Source: an uncultured bacterium (GTDB lineage Bacteria; Planctomycetota; Phycisphaerae; Phycisphaerales; SM1A02). From it: a stretch of 64,000 nucleotides of DNA. A program made the translations under genes and the position numbers. Positions within the stretch are counted from its first letter, which is position 1. Each line of letters opens with the position of its first letter. Shown piece after piece: positions 8,686-16,914 of the stretch. Below the pieces are notes generated by a model that saw nothing but the letters and a program-made list of their open reading frames with translations, did not search any database and had not been told where the DNA came from. The DNA lies in NCBI GenBank assembly GCA_903919715.1, contig CAIXJC010000012.1, forward strand, positions 1 to 64,000, read 5' to 3'.

Positions 8686-9159
8686 TCAATAGCGCGCGTC
8701 TTCAGGGACAACGGCGACCAGTCCAACGAGCGGGCTCGTTTCATCGCGCTGGATTTGCACGAAGATCAACGGAGTCGGTGCGCGTGTTCGCCAGAATCCG
8801 CCCGGTTGAGGGCATTGGCCCCACACATCGCGGAACTTGTCGATTCGCAGTTCGACCGTTTCTCCTGCCAAGAGTTGCGAGACATGTTGCATAAATCGGC
8901 GGTTCACCCAGATATCGATTTCGCGATAATCCGTGGCAGTCGCGTTGATGATTTGGAGGACCGTTTCCTTGGGTACCGCCTGAATTTGAACCACTTCAGA
9001 TTGCAAAAGCGTCTCGGGATAGACCCGAGTCGCGAGCGCAGGGTCGTAGAGAGGTGCGTTGCAAGCGCCAAGCACCATCGCTGCGGCGCCGACCGAAATG
9101 AAGGCGCGAAAGGAGAGCAGGGAAGCGGTCAATTGTGAGATGGATCTGCCGTACATCAT
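8686..9159 (-). CDS. Putative lipoprotein
   Basis: The product is 157 aa. A basic N-terminus and a hydrophobic stretch end in the lipobox 'MVLGAC', so Cys would be lipidated after cleavage by signal peptidase II. The mature part (about 125 residues) contains 'RVYPETLLQSEVVQIQ', 'IDIWVNRRFMQHV' and 'VWGQCPQPGGFWRT' and looks like a beta-rich domain; I do not know its function. The frame extends by three codons to a TTG at 9168, but the ATG at 9159 is preceded by TACACT with an 8-base gap. It is read away from the dihydrouridine synthase gene and ends one base after thyX. Confidence 0.75.
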   Translation of the reverse strand: MMYGRSISQLTASLLSFRAFISVGAAAMVLGACNAPLYDPALATRVYPETLLQSEVVQIQAVPKETVLQIINATATDYREIDIWVNRRFMQHVSQLLAGETVELRIDKFRDVWGQCPQPGGFWRTRAPTPLIFVQIQRDETSPLVGLVAVVPEDARY

Positions 9160-9167
9160 TCGTCCCA

Positions 9168-9192
9168 AGTGTATGAGATTGCTCCGTAGACT
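9168..9192. promoter_or_regulatory. Divergent -10 elements for the lipoprotein and dus genes
   Basis: The minus strand has TACACT (9173-9168), 8 bases before the lipoprotein ATG. The plus strand has TAGACT (9187-9192), 7 bases before the dus ATG. No clear -35 is visible. Confidence 0.4.
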
Positions 9193-9199
9193 TTGGGCT

Positions 9200-10315
9200 A
9201 TGAGCGTCGAACTGAATCCAAGTCAATTGCCTCCGCGAAACCTCTCGCGTTCCCCTGCGGAAACCGCGAAATTGACTCGTGTCGATCCGAGAGTTCAGGC
9301 GCTCTTGCCGAAATTCGATGCGCCGTTTTTCCAGGCCGGGCTTGCGGGGTACTCCGATGGCGCAATGCGATTGATTGCGCGGCGACATGGTTGTCCGTTT
9401 TGCGTGACCGAGGCGTTACTTGATCGCACCCTCCTCAATGGCGGCAAGGGAAAGATTCGCGAGGATCCAGATCTGATTGCCACCGAATGCGGGATGGGTG
9501 AAGTCGCTGACAATGTCGCGGCGACGGTCGATGATCATCCGTTGGCGGGTCAGATCATGGGATCTAAAGCGGACGAGATGGCGCGTGCCGCCGACATCAT
9601 CGTCACGATGGGTCACGATGTTGTCGATGTCAATCTCGCTTGTCCTGTCAAAAAGATCAGCGCGAACAATCGTGGCGGCCACTTCTTGGCTCACCCGCGG
9701 GAGGCGATCGACATTCTGCGCGCCGTGGCCGAAGCGGTCGGAGGTCGGGTGCCTTGTACAGTCAAACTGCGACGTGCGTATGACGACACTTCCGAGATGG
9801 CTACAAACTTTGAGCGCATCTTCGACGCCGCGTATGAATGCGGATATGCGTGGACGACGGTGCATTGCCGTACGGTTGAGCAGAAATATCTGGGGCCAGG
9901 CCGCTGGGAATTTCTGTCGGATTTGACGAAGCGACATCCAGACCGAATCATTTTTGGGTCGGGCGATGTATGGACCGTTCAAGACATCTTTGCAATGATG
10001 GATCAGTGCGGTGTGAGCGGTGTGAGCGTTGCGCGCGGGTGCATCGGAAATCCCTGGATTTTCAGGCAAGCGCGCGAAATGATGGCGGGCGGTGAACCAA
10101 CGCCACCAACGATTGCTGAACAAAGATCTGCGTTGCTCGAACATTTTGAACTTGCAAAGTTTCTCTATGGCGACAACGCAACTGGAAGGCGTATGCGCAA
10201 ATTTGGAATCAAGTTTGCGGCGCATCATCCCCAGTCCAATGTGGTGAAGGGCGAGTTTGTTCGCTGTGAGAATTCAGCGCAGTGGCGAGCGGTGATCGAT
10301 CAGTTCTATCAATGA
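9200..10315 (+). CDS. dus: tRNA-dihydrouridine synthase family protein
   Basis: FMN enzyme that reduces specific uridines in tRNA D-loops with NADPH. The TIM-barrel blocks are present: 'AGYSDGAMRLIARRHG' at the N-terminus, 'QIMGSKADEMARAADI', the catalytic-cysteine loop 'VNLACPVKKI', 'TVKLRRAYDD' and the phosphate-binding 'GVSVARGCIGNPWIF'. At 371 aa it is close to DusB in size; the subgroup cannot be settled by eye. An upstream extension to 9059 is open but runs antisense to the lipoprotein gene, so the ATG at 9200 is preferred. The last 7 bases overlap the end of the FG-GAP gene, tail to tail. Confidence 0.9.
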   Translation: MSVELNPSQLPPRNLSRSPAETAKLTRVDPRVQALLPKFDAPFFQAGLAGYSDGAMRLIARRHGCPFCVTEALLDRTLLNGGKGKIREDPDLIATECGMGEVADNVAATVDDHPLAGQIMGSKADEMARAADIIVTMGHDVVDVNLACPVKKISANNRGGHFLAHPREAIDILRAVAEAVGGRVPCTVKLRRAYDDTSEMATNFERIFDAAYECGYAWTTVHCRTVEQKYLGPGRWEFLSDLTKRHPDRIIFGSGDVWTVQDIFAMMDQCGVSGVSVARGCIGNPWIFRQAREMMAGGEPTPPTIAEQRSALLEHFELAKFLYGDNATGRRMRKFGIKFAAHHPQSNVVKGEFVRCENSAQWRAVIDQFYQ

Positions 10316-11868
10316 GTGGTTGGCTCGAAATAATCTTTTGCTGATTGTGTGCTTTGCAATGTGTTGCTCTCCTCAAGCGCAGGTCTTTGAGGGGTCGTCT
10401 GCGGCCAGTAAACATGTGCGGCACCAGGCCCCGCTGGCATATCGGGATTGCCACTGCGACCGGCTACAAGAAATGGGATCGCTGATCGCAATTCGGCGCC
10501 GTCAATTGGTTGCGCACAACCCAGTGCAACTCGAAAGCCGTCATGCACATCGAACGAAGCATCGGGTGCGGTGATGCGAGCAACAAGTTGAGCGCCAGTG
10601 TTCCACGGAATCTCACCATGGCTGGCATGGTCTGCGGGTTGGAACAAATAGACAGCGCCGCTGCCTTCTCCCTCAGTGTGTTCATTGCCAGCGGCAAGTG
10701 GATTGCAGGATTCTGACGCACCCACGGCGAGTATTCCTCTGCGAATAGACAGTGATATTCCGAACGCTTCGGGCCGGTATGGCAATGCTCCGCACCACGG
10801 TTGCGGCGAAGTCAGCGCAAAGAGTGGGCGACAATCGTCGGTCGCACCTTCAGTGTGGTTCCGTCCAAACAAATGCACGACTCCTGCGTGGGCTGGGAAT
10901 GGCAGAGAATGGGTGGGAGTCTCGCGTGGTGCGCCGACGGCAATGATGTCGGAGGCAATTGCGACACTCATCCCAAACCATGCGCCTTCTTGCGGGCTCG
11001 GCGCGTCCATGCGCCCAGCGTGTCGCCATCCGTTGTATTTGAGATTTTTTTCGAGGCGAAAAATATCTGCGCGGCCGCTGCCATATCCAAAGCCGCTGAA
11101 ACTTGGTGAGCCAACGACGATCGTGTCTCCGCGTATTGCAATGCTCGTTCCAAAGCGCATGCCTGCGGCGGGAGTGGGCAGTGCGAGCTCGCTCTCGAAG
11201 ATCCATGATTCGCCGCGGCGAACGAAGACGTCAGCGCGGCCCGCCGCAAATTCCGCCTCATTGTGATCTGGCGATCCAACCACAATGCGTGCGCCGTCCG
11301 TGGCGACAACAGATCCAAAGTGTGCCGAAGTTTCAGGTCGTGGCGATTCGAGTGTTGCCCAGAGTTGCCAGTGCGCACCGTTCGTTTCATGCGGTGCCAC
11401 AGACCGTGGTGCATATATATAGACCCGCCCCATCTGAAAGTTTTCTGGCCATTTGCCAGACTCCTTGAGAGTTCCGTCTTCATTCGGTGCGCCGATGCAC
11501 AACGTGGTCGCGGCGGCGTCGAATGCGACTGCTTGCCCAAACGCGGTGTTGGTGCGCGCTGCTGGATGGCTGACAATCTCTCGCAGTGCCAGCGAATTCG
11601 CAGTGCAGTTCCAAATCGCCACAGCACCTGCATCGACGCCGACATCTCCGTCGCGCCCACCGCCCACCGCAATACAACCAGTTTCGCTGGCAGCGACGGC
11701 GGCGCCGATTCCAATGGGCAGCATCCGCTGAGGCGCATCGAGGCGTGCGCGATGTTGCCAAGACTGATCACTGACTGCGTTCGCATTCATCGCCAACGCC
11801 ATCACGGCCATTGCGGCTATCCCCGCAATTCCAACCCGCATTGCCCATCGATCCCATTCGCTTTGCAT
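10309..11868 (-). CDS. Secreted FG-GAP (integrin-like beta-propeller) repeat protein
   Basis: Secreted protein of 519 aa. A basic start and the hydrophobic stretch 'VGIAGIAAMAVMALAM' end in 'NANA', a likely signal-peptidase I site. The mature part consists of FG-GAP blades with repeating 'FG.SVA..G..IVVGSP' patterns: 'HFGSVVATDGARIVVGSP', 'RFGTSIAIRGDTIVVGSP' and 'WFGMSVAIASDIIAVGAP'. About seven blades are expected. The start at 11868 has an AAAGGA ribosome site about 9 bases upstream and is preferred over an upstream in-frame start at 11922. Such proteins bind partners at the cell surface or are exported; no enzyme motif is visible. Confidence 0.85.
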   Translation of the reverse strand: MQSEWDRWAMRVGIAGIAAMAVMALAMNANAVSDQSWQHRARLDAPQRMLPIGIGAAVAASETGCIAVGGGRDGDVGVDAGAVAIWNCTANSLALREIVSHPAARTNTAFGQAVAFDAAATTLCIGAPNEDGTLKESGKWPENFQMGRVYIYAPRSVAPHETNGAHWQLWATLESPRPETSAHFGSVVATDGARIVVGSPDHNEAEFAAGRADVFVRRGESWIFESELALPTPAAGMRFGTSIAIRGDTIVVGSPSFSGFGYGSGRADIFRLEKNLKYNGWRHAGRMDAPSPQEGAWFGMSVAIASDIIAVGAPRETPTHSLPFPAHAGVVHLFGRNHTEGATDDCRPLFALTSPQPWCGALPYRPEAFGISLSIRRGILAVGASESCNPLAAGNEHTEGEGSGAVYLFQPADHASHGEIPWNTGAQLVARITAPDASFDVHDGFRVALGCAQPIDGAELRSAIPFLVAGRSGNPDMPAGPGAAHVYWPQTTPQRPALEESNTLQSTQSAKDYFEPTTH

Positions 11869-12052
11869 GTTCGATTTCCTTTCGAACGGGGACAGTAATG
11901 TCCCGCTAGGGGCCAATCGCAATTCATGCCCATTTTTCTTGCAAATTGTTTTAGGGCTATTTTAAGGCTATTTGTGCTGATTTTTTGCGTTTTACACATT
12001 CGATAGCGCGCACTACTGCGCAGTACGCAGCCGACAATAGTGCACGCAATCA

Positions 12053-12077
12053 CAGCGCCGCTTGCGAAGCGTCGCTG
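12053..12077. other. Stem-loop between the rnr 3' end and the FG-GAP gene
   Basis: CAGCG and CGCTG arms enclose an inner GCTT/AAGC pair with a 3-base loop and a two-base internal mismatch. It lies 25 bases past the rnr stop (in the direction of transcription). No T tract follows, so it could be an RNA 3' end stabiliser or a weak terminator. The 180 bases between these genes hold nothing else that I recognise. Confidence 0.3.
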
Positions 12078-12101
12078 AATTGGCAAACTCCGCAACTCAA
12101 C

Positions 12102-14498
12102 TCATGATCCGCGCTTACCTCGGCGACCTTGCTTGAATCCCTTCTTATGTCCGCGCTCGGTGCGTGGCGCACCACGGCCTCCGACGAATCCACGGTCGCG
12201 CTTGCCGCGAATTTCGCCGTCTTCGCCCTTGATCTCACTTGCCTTGCGAAGAGATTTCACTAATCGCAATTCCATTTGCCGAGTCCCAAGATTGATTTCC
12301 GCAATCTGGACTTCAACGGGATCGCCGACGCCGAGGCTCGCGCCACTGCGCGCTGAAGTCATTCGTCCCGTTGTCTCGCTTCGTGTCCATTTGTCGCCAC
12401 TGCCGCCGCCGATCTCGCGCAGACGAATCATTCCATCTGCGAGGAATCGATCAAGCATCACAAAGACTCCGCCGCCGCCTGGAGAAACGCCAGTGACCAC
12501 ACCCGTAAGTGTTTTCGACAGGAAATTATCCAACAAGAATTGCAGCACGAGGAAAGTTCGCAGTTCGCGCTCGGCGCGCTCCGCATTTACTTCGGTCTCG
12601 CTGCAATGCGAACCGCATTCGACGAGTGATTCCGCATTCTCCACGCGGGGATCGGTGCGCATTTGATCGAGCAGTGCGCGCCGTTGCTTGCCACCCGGCG
12701 GTGTCCGTCCGTTGTCGGTCAATTCAGTCCACGCTTCGAGCATTCGGTGAGTGACGAGATCTGGATAGCGTCTGATCGGACTTGTGAAATGCAGGTAATG
12801 CTCGCTGGCAAGTGCAAAGTGGCCGATGAGAGCAGGGGCATACACCGCCTTCGCCATCGATCGCAAGACGGCGAAGTGAATCGCGCGTTCGCTTTCTGTT
12901 CCGCGCACCGAATCGAGCAACGCTTGCAGATCTTTACGCGTTGGCGTTTCTGGCAGTCGAATTTTTGCAGTTCGTGCATACATGCGAAGCTCTTCGACAT
13001 CATGGAACGCTGGCTCGGGATGGATTCGTCGCAGTGCGGGAATCGCCAGCGACGCGAAGAGTCTCGCCACCGCTTCGTTTGCTTCGACCATGAACATTTC
13101 GATCAACTTGTGGGTGAACGCATCATCTTCAGGTTCGACGTCCTTCACTCGGCCGTTGTCGTCATAAATCAATTCTGATTCGGGAAGGCTGAGCACGATC
13201 ATTCCATCTTTCAGTCTGCGAGTGCGCAGGATTTGCGCAAGTTTGGCTGACATCCGCAGTTCTTCAACAAGCGCTTCATCGATCGGGGTTTCGGTCTTCG
13301 CATTCTTGCGAGCGGCAGCCATGTCGCCGTCGATGACTCCTTGAGCCTCTAAATAGGTCAATCGTTTGCGTGATCGAATGACGGTCGACGCATATCGCTC
13401 GTACAGAACGCGGCCGTTCTTATCGAAGGTCACCCATGCTGTCTTTGTGAATCGTGCGACGCCTTCTTGCAGCGAACAAACGCCATTGGAGAGTGTCTCG
13501 GGAAGCATCGGTATGACGCGGCGTGGGAGATATGCGCTATTTCCTCGAGCGCGCGCTTCGATATCGAGTGCGCCGCCTCGTGGAACGAAGGCAGCAACGT
13601 CGGCAATATGCACTGCAAGCGTCCACTCTTCTTTTGTTTCATCGAACGAGATTGAGATCGCATCATCGAAGTCGCGTGCATCTGGCGGATCAATCGTGAA
13701 GACGGACGTTGCGGTCAAGTCTTCGCGACCTTCCCATGGACCTTCACGGTGCGCCTCAAAATTTCGCGCGGCTTCAGCTGCTTCGTCAAGGACGTCTTGT
13801 GGGAACTCGTCGTGGAGGTCATATGTCACCATGACCGATCTCGTTTCGACATCTGCTTCGCCTGCTGTGCCGAGTCGCTGAGTGATGACACCTTCAGCTC
13901 GTGATCGCTGATCTGGAAAGCGAGTGATTTCGACGATGACCTTATCGCCAACCTTTGCGTCCTTTGCACCTGGATCGCGTACGACGATTGGTTCAGTCAA
14001 ACTTCGTCCATCGGGAACAACGATCCAACCACGACCTTCTTGTTCAAGGCGGCCTGCGAATCGAGTTTGTTTCCGTTCAAGAATTTCCAGCACACGTCCA
14101 ACGGGTCGAGCATCAGGAGAACGATCCCAATCTTTGCCGCGCCGTATAACCGCCACGCGCACGCGATCGCCAGAAATTGCACCGCCCGTATCGCTCTGCG
14201 CAACAAACAAATCGCCTTCACGGCTCGGGACGTCGGGAATCAAATATCCATCACCCTTGCCACGTGCATTGATGCGAATGCGTCCGATGGTCTCGTCTTT
14301 GAAGCGAGTCAGTCGGACGATGTCTTCGTTGCTGATATCGATGAAATCTTCGGTTGCGAGTGCGTCCAGTGTCGCGCGGAATTCAGGAGTTTGATCCTCG
14401 AGAATGCGCATCTGGCGCTCGAGTTCGCGGGATCGGACGGGCTGGTAGCCGTTATGTCCAAGGTGATTGAGAATTTGATGACGGAATGCTTCGCTCAT
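12102..14498 (-). CDS. rnr: Ribonuclease R (RNase II family 3'-5' exoribonuclease)
   Basis: Degrades structured RNA from the 3' end. The 798-aa protein has an N-terminal winged-helix region, cold-shock-like OB domains (about 70-210), the RNB catalytic domain with the metal-binding cluster 'TIDPPDARDFDDAIS' (D270, D273, D276, D278, D279), 'HYLHFTSPIRRYPDLVTHR', and a C-terminal S1 domain ('TGVVTGVSPGGGGVFVMLD'). The last 40 residues are a Gly/Lys/Arg-rich tail, as in many RNase R enzymes, likely for RNA binding. The start overlaps the stop of the FmdB-like gene by 4 bases, so the two are coupled, placing RNA decay at the end of the chaperone operon. Confidence 0.95.
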   Translation of the reverse strand: MSEAFRHQILNHLGHNGYQPVRSRELERQMRILEDQTPEFRATLDALATEDFIDISNEDIVRLTRFKDETIGRIRINARGKGDGYLIPDVPSREGDLFVAQSDTGGAISGDRVRVAVIRRGKDWDRSPDARPVGRVLEILERKQTRFAGRLEQEGRGWIVVPDGRSLTEPIVVRDPGAKDAKVGDKVIVEITRFPDQRSRAEGVITQRLGTAGEADVETRSVMVTYDLHDEFPQDVLDEAAEAARNFEAHREGPWEGREDLTATSVFTIDPPDARDFDDAISISFDETKEEWTLAVHIADVAAFVPRGGALDIEARARGNSAYLPRRVIPMLPETLSNGVCSLQEGVARFTKTAWVTFDKNGRVLYERYASTVIRSRKRLTYLEAQGVIDGDMAAARKNAKTETPIDEALVEELRMSAKLAQILRTRRLKDGMIVLSLPESELIYDDNGRVKDVEPEDDAFTHKLIEMFMVEANEAVARLFASLAIPALRRIHPEPAFHDVEELRMYARTAKIRLPETPTRKDLQALLDSVRGTESERAIHFAVLRSMAKAVYAPALIGHFALASEHYLHFTSPIRRYPDLVTHRMLEAWTELTDNGRTPPGGKQRRALLDQMRTDPRVENAESLVECGSHCSETEVNAERAERELRTFLVLQFLLDNFLSKTLTGVVTGVSPGGGGVFVMLDRFLADGMIRLREIGGGSGDKWTRSETTGRMTSARSGASLGVGDPVEVQIAEINLGTRQMELRLVKSLRKASEIKGEDGEIRGKRDRGFVGGRGAPRTERGHKKGFKQGRRGKRGS

Positions 14499-15061
14499 TT
14501 ACTTTTTGTCTTTCGTGCCGGCTTCGATGCGCGGCGTGGAGCCACTGCGGATTTTTCCGCAGATGGTCTCGCGAGTTGTTTGAGATTTCCGACACCACGA
14601 CCTTCGCGGGCGGATTTCTTTTCTTGTTTGTCTTTTGGAATCGCGTTCGCTTCCTTGGGCGACTGCGCTTTTGATTCACTGATTGTTGATGCTGTTGATG
14701 GTTTGTCTGTCACTTTGCCTGCGGATTTGTCCGCAGATTTGTCGGTCGGCTTGTCCGTCGTTTTTCCCGCTTGGCCAGCTTGGCTGTCGGTTGGCTTCGC
14801 ACTTTCAGCGGGCTTGCTCTGGGATTCACTTTTCTGGGATTCCGTCTTCTCGGCTTCCTCGGCCTTGCGATACGAATCGCTTCGGTAATCCGTTTCATAA
14901 AATCCGCCACCCTTAAAGAGAACGCCTGCGCCGATGCCGATCTTTCGTTCAACACGTCTGCGCTTGCACTTGGGGCACACTCGCACGGGTGAAGAAGTAA
15001 TCGGCTGGAATCGCTCGAATTCGTGCCGGCATGCGCGGCAGACATATTCATACGTCGGCAT
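14495..15061 (-). CDS. FmdB-like zinc-ribbon protein with a long low-complexity tail
   Basis: The first 55 residues are the FmdB/CxxC regulatory domain: 'MPTYEYVCRACRHEFE' and 'CPKCKRRRVERKIG' give the two CxxC zinc pairs, followed by 'GGGFYETDY'. After residue 65 comes about 120 residues of Lys/Ser/Thr/Glu/Asp-rich sequence with PTDK/SADK repeats, ending in a basic 'RRASKPARKTKSK'. At 188 aa it is about twice the usual length. The family is widespread but poorly understood. The gene lies 3 bp after grpE and overlaps rnr by 4 bp, so it is expressed with stress genes; a nucleic-acid role is plausible from the zinc ribbon and basic end. Confidence 0.8.
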   Translation of the reverse strand: MPTYEYVCRACRHEFERFQPITSSPVRVCPKCKRRRVERKIGIGAGVLFKGGGFYETDYRSDSYRKAEEAEKTESQKSESQSKPAESAKPTDSQAGQAGKTTDKPTDKSADKSAGKVTDKPSTASTISESKAQSPKEANAIPKDKQEKKSAREGRGVGNLKQLARPSAEKSAVAPRRASKPARKTKSK

Positions 15062-15064
15062 GTA

Positions 15065-15622
15065 TCAGGCGTCCGGCTTTGGAGTAATCGCGACCTTTGC
15101 GGATCGCAGAGGGACATCGCCGAAGCGATATCCCGCTTGCAGGCATTGAGCGACGCGTCCTGGGGCGATCTTGTCCGCGCTCTGCTGCATCACCGCTTCA
15201 TGGAATGTCGGATTGAATTCCTCGCCTGGCGTTGGATCGATGCGTTCGATACCGCACTGGCCGAGCGCCTTCAGCAATTCGCTTCGGATGAGGTTGACCG
15301 CATCCGCCAACTTGTTCGCATCGAGTGAGCGTAAATCATGACCGAGCGCAAGATCCATGTTTTCAAGAACTGGAACGATCGCACGAGCGACATGTGTGAC
15401 GCCGTGATCTCGTGCGCGCATTTCATTTTCGCGTGATCGTCGTTGAAAATTCTGATAGTCCGCGAGCACACGCAGATAGGACTGTTGTTTTTCTTCGATC
15501 TGTTTATGAAGCTCAGCGAGGATGGCCATTTCTCCCTGCGGCGCACTTCCGTGCGTGGCATGATCGTTCGGCGCTTCTCCCATCGGCTGTTCTGGAGATG
15601 GATGTTTTGGTTCAGTCGTCAT
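15065..15622 (-). CDS. grpE: Nucleotide exchange factor GrpE
   Basis: Exchanges ADP for ATP on DnaK. The 185-aa product has an acidic, flexible N-terminus (about 30 residues), a long coiled-coil helix ('EEKQQSYLRVLADYQNFQRR') and the C-terminal beta domain with 'PTPGEEFNPTFHEAV' and 'LQAGYRFGDVPLRSAKVAI'. This matches GrpE in length and order. It follows dnaJ by 15 bp. No dnaK gene is in the window, so its main partner is encoded elsewhere. Confidence 0.95.
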   Translation of the reverse strand: MTTEPKHPSPEQPMGEAPNDHATHGSAPQGEMAILAELHKQIEEKQQSYLRVLADYQNFQRRSRENEMRARDHGVTHVARAIVPVLENMDLALGHDLRSLDANKLADAVNLIRSELLKALGQCGIERIDPTPGEEFNPTFHEAVMQQSADKIAPGRVAQCLQAGYRFGDVPLRSAKVAITPKPDA

Positions 15623-15637
15623 TGAGTGTTTCGCCTT

Positions 15638-16798
15638 TCAACTTCCTGAAATCGTGTCCTTGATTTTCTTCCACACACCCTTACCCGCTGGCCGAAGTTC
15701 CTCATCAGGATTCGTCTGGGTCTTCGCGAACTGCTCCAAGAGATCTCGCTGTGCCGCAGTGATCTTATTCGGAACTTCAATACAGACGCTCACGCGCAAA
15801 TCTCCGCGCACTTTCGGTGATCGCAAGTGGGGAAGTCCCGCCCCTTCGATGGTGAGAACCTCTCCGTGCGATGTTCCTCGCGGAATTTCAAGAGGGCGCT
15901 TCCCATCAAGAGTTTCGATCGAGGTCATTCCGCCCATCACTGCCAGTGGGAAGCTGATATCGCGCGTTGTCACCAAATCATCTTCGACGCGCTCAAAGGC
16001 ATCGTGCTCGTTGACTGCAACCACGACATGCAGATCTCCTCGAGGGCCTTTGCCCGCAGGATCGGCTTCAATCGGCGGTGGTTCTCCTTCGCTCGAAATA
16101 CGGATCACTTGTCCGTGAGAGATGCCAGCAGGAATCTTCACGTTGAGATTTCGTCGCTTGGGAACCCGTCCCGCACCTCTGCACTCTGCACAGAATTCTG
16201 TAATCACCGTGCCGCGCCCGCGGCAGTTTGGGCACGTGGTGACCATGCGAAACATTCCGCCGAGTCCTTGCTGCGCAACTTGGCCACCTCCGCCGCATGT
16301 TGGACATTTGATTGGCTTCGTGCCTGGCTTCGCGCCAGAGCCTTCGCATGAAGTGCAAACATCGCGCCGCGTGAAGGCGACTTCGACATCCTTGCCGTTG
16401 AGGACATCGAGCAGTTCGATTTCGACGCTTGTTTCGAGGTCGTATCCACGGACTGGACCACGTCGGCCGCCGCGCGATCCACCTCCACCTCCGCCGCCAC
16501 CAAATATGTCATTGAATATCGAGAAAATATCGTCCGGACGCATCCGCGAAAAATCATGTCCAGGCGTTTGTCGCAATCCCGCATGTCCGTATTGGTCATA
16601 GAGGGCTTTGCGTTCTGCATCGGAAAGCACTTCGTATGCCTCGGCGCAGACCTTGAATTCGGTTTCGGCCTTGGGGTCGCCAGGGTTTCGATCTGGATGC
16701 CATTTCATAGCCATCCGTCGATAGGCGCGTTTGATTTCGTCGCCGTTGGCGGTCCGCTCGATGGAGAGAATTTCGTAATAGTCGCGTTCGACGGGCAC
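15638..16798 (-). CDS. dnaJ: Chaperone protein DnaJ
   Basis: Type I J-protein that delivers substrates to DnaK and stimulates its ATPase. The J domain (residues 5-70) includes 'HPDRNP'; a Gly-rich linker ('GGGGGGGSRGG') follows; then the zinc domain with four CxxCxGxG-like motifs ('CTSCEGSG', 'CPTCGGGG', 'CPNCRGRG', 'CAECRGAG') and the two C-terminal substrate domains. A GTG at 16798 gives the standard 'PVERDYYEIL' beginning (386 aa); a TTG at 16810 is also open. It is the first gene after the terminator at 16851-16899, so it probably has its own promoter. Confidence 0.96.
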   Translation of the reverse strand: MPVERDYYEILSIERTANGDEIKRAYRRMAMKWHPDRNPGDPKAETEFKVCAEAYEVLSDAERKALYDQYGHAGLRQTPGHDFSRMRPDDIFSIFNDIFGGGGGGGGSRGGRRGPVRGYDLETSVEIELLDVLNGKDVEVAFTRRDVCTSCEGSGAKPGTKPIKCPTCGGGGQVAQQGLGGMFRMVTTCPNCRGRGTVITEFCAECRGAGRVPKRRNLNVKIPAGISHGQVIRISSEGEPPPIEADPAGKGPRGDLHVVVAVNEHDAFERVEDDLVTTRDISFPLAVMGGMTSIETLDGKRPLEIPRGTSHGEVLTIEGAGLPHLRSPKVRGDLRVSVCIEVPNKITAAQRDLLEQFAKTQTNPDEELRPAGKGVWKKIKDTISGS

Positions 16799-16850
16799 GT
16801 TGAATCTCAATTAGAGGAAGTGTGAGAGAAGAACCAAACAAAAGTCCAAA

Positions 16851-16899
16851 CGAAAAACGGAGGACCGAAGAACCGTGGGGCGTTCTGCGATCCTCCGTT
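16851..16899 (-). terminator. Terminator after the second groEL of the chaperonin cluster
   Basis: Nine-base arms AACGGAGGA (16856-16864) and TCCTCCGTT (16891-16899) enclose an inner AGAAC/GTTCT stem. On the minus strand the hairpin is followed by T residues, with another short T run a few bases on. It separates the groEL-groES-groEL unit from dnaJ-grpE-fmdB-rnr. Confidence 0.8.
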
Positions 16900-16914
16900 G
16901 TCTTTTCGAATGAA

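Noticed and set aside
14040-14888. Long plus-strand ORF (282 aa) antisense to rnr and the FmdB-like gene
   Set aside because: It mirrors the low-complexity tail of the FmdB-like protein and has no motif; the minus-strand genes have clear domains.
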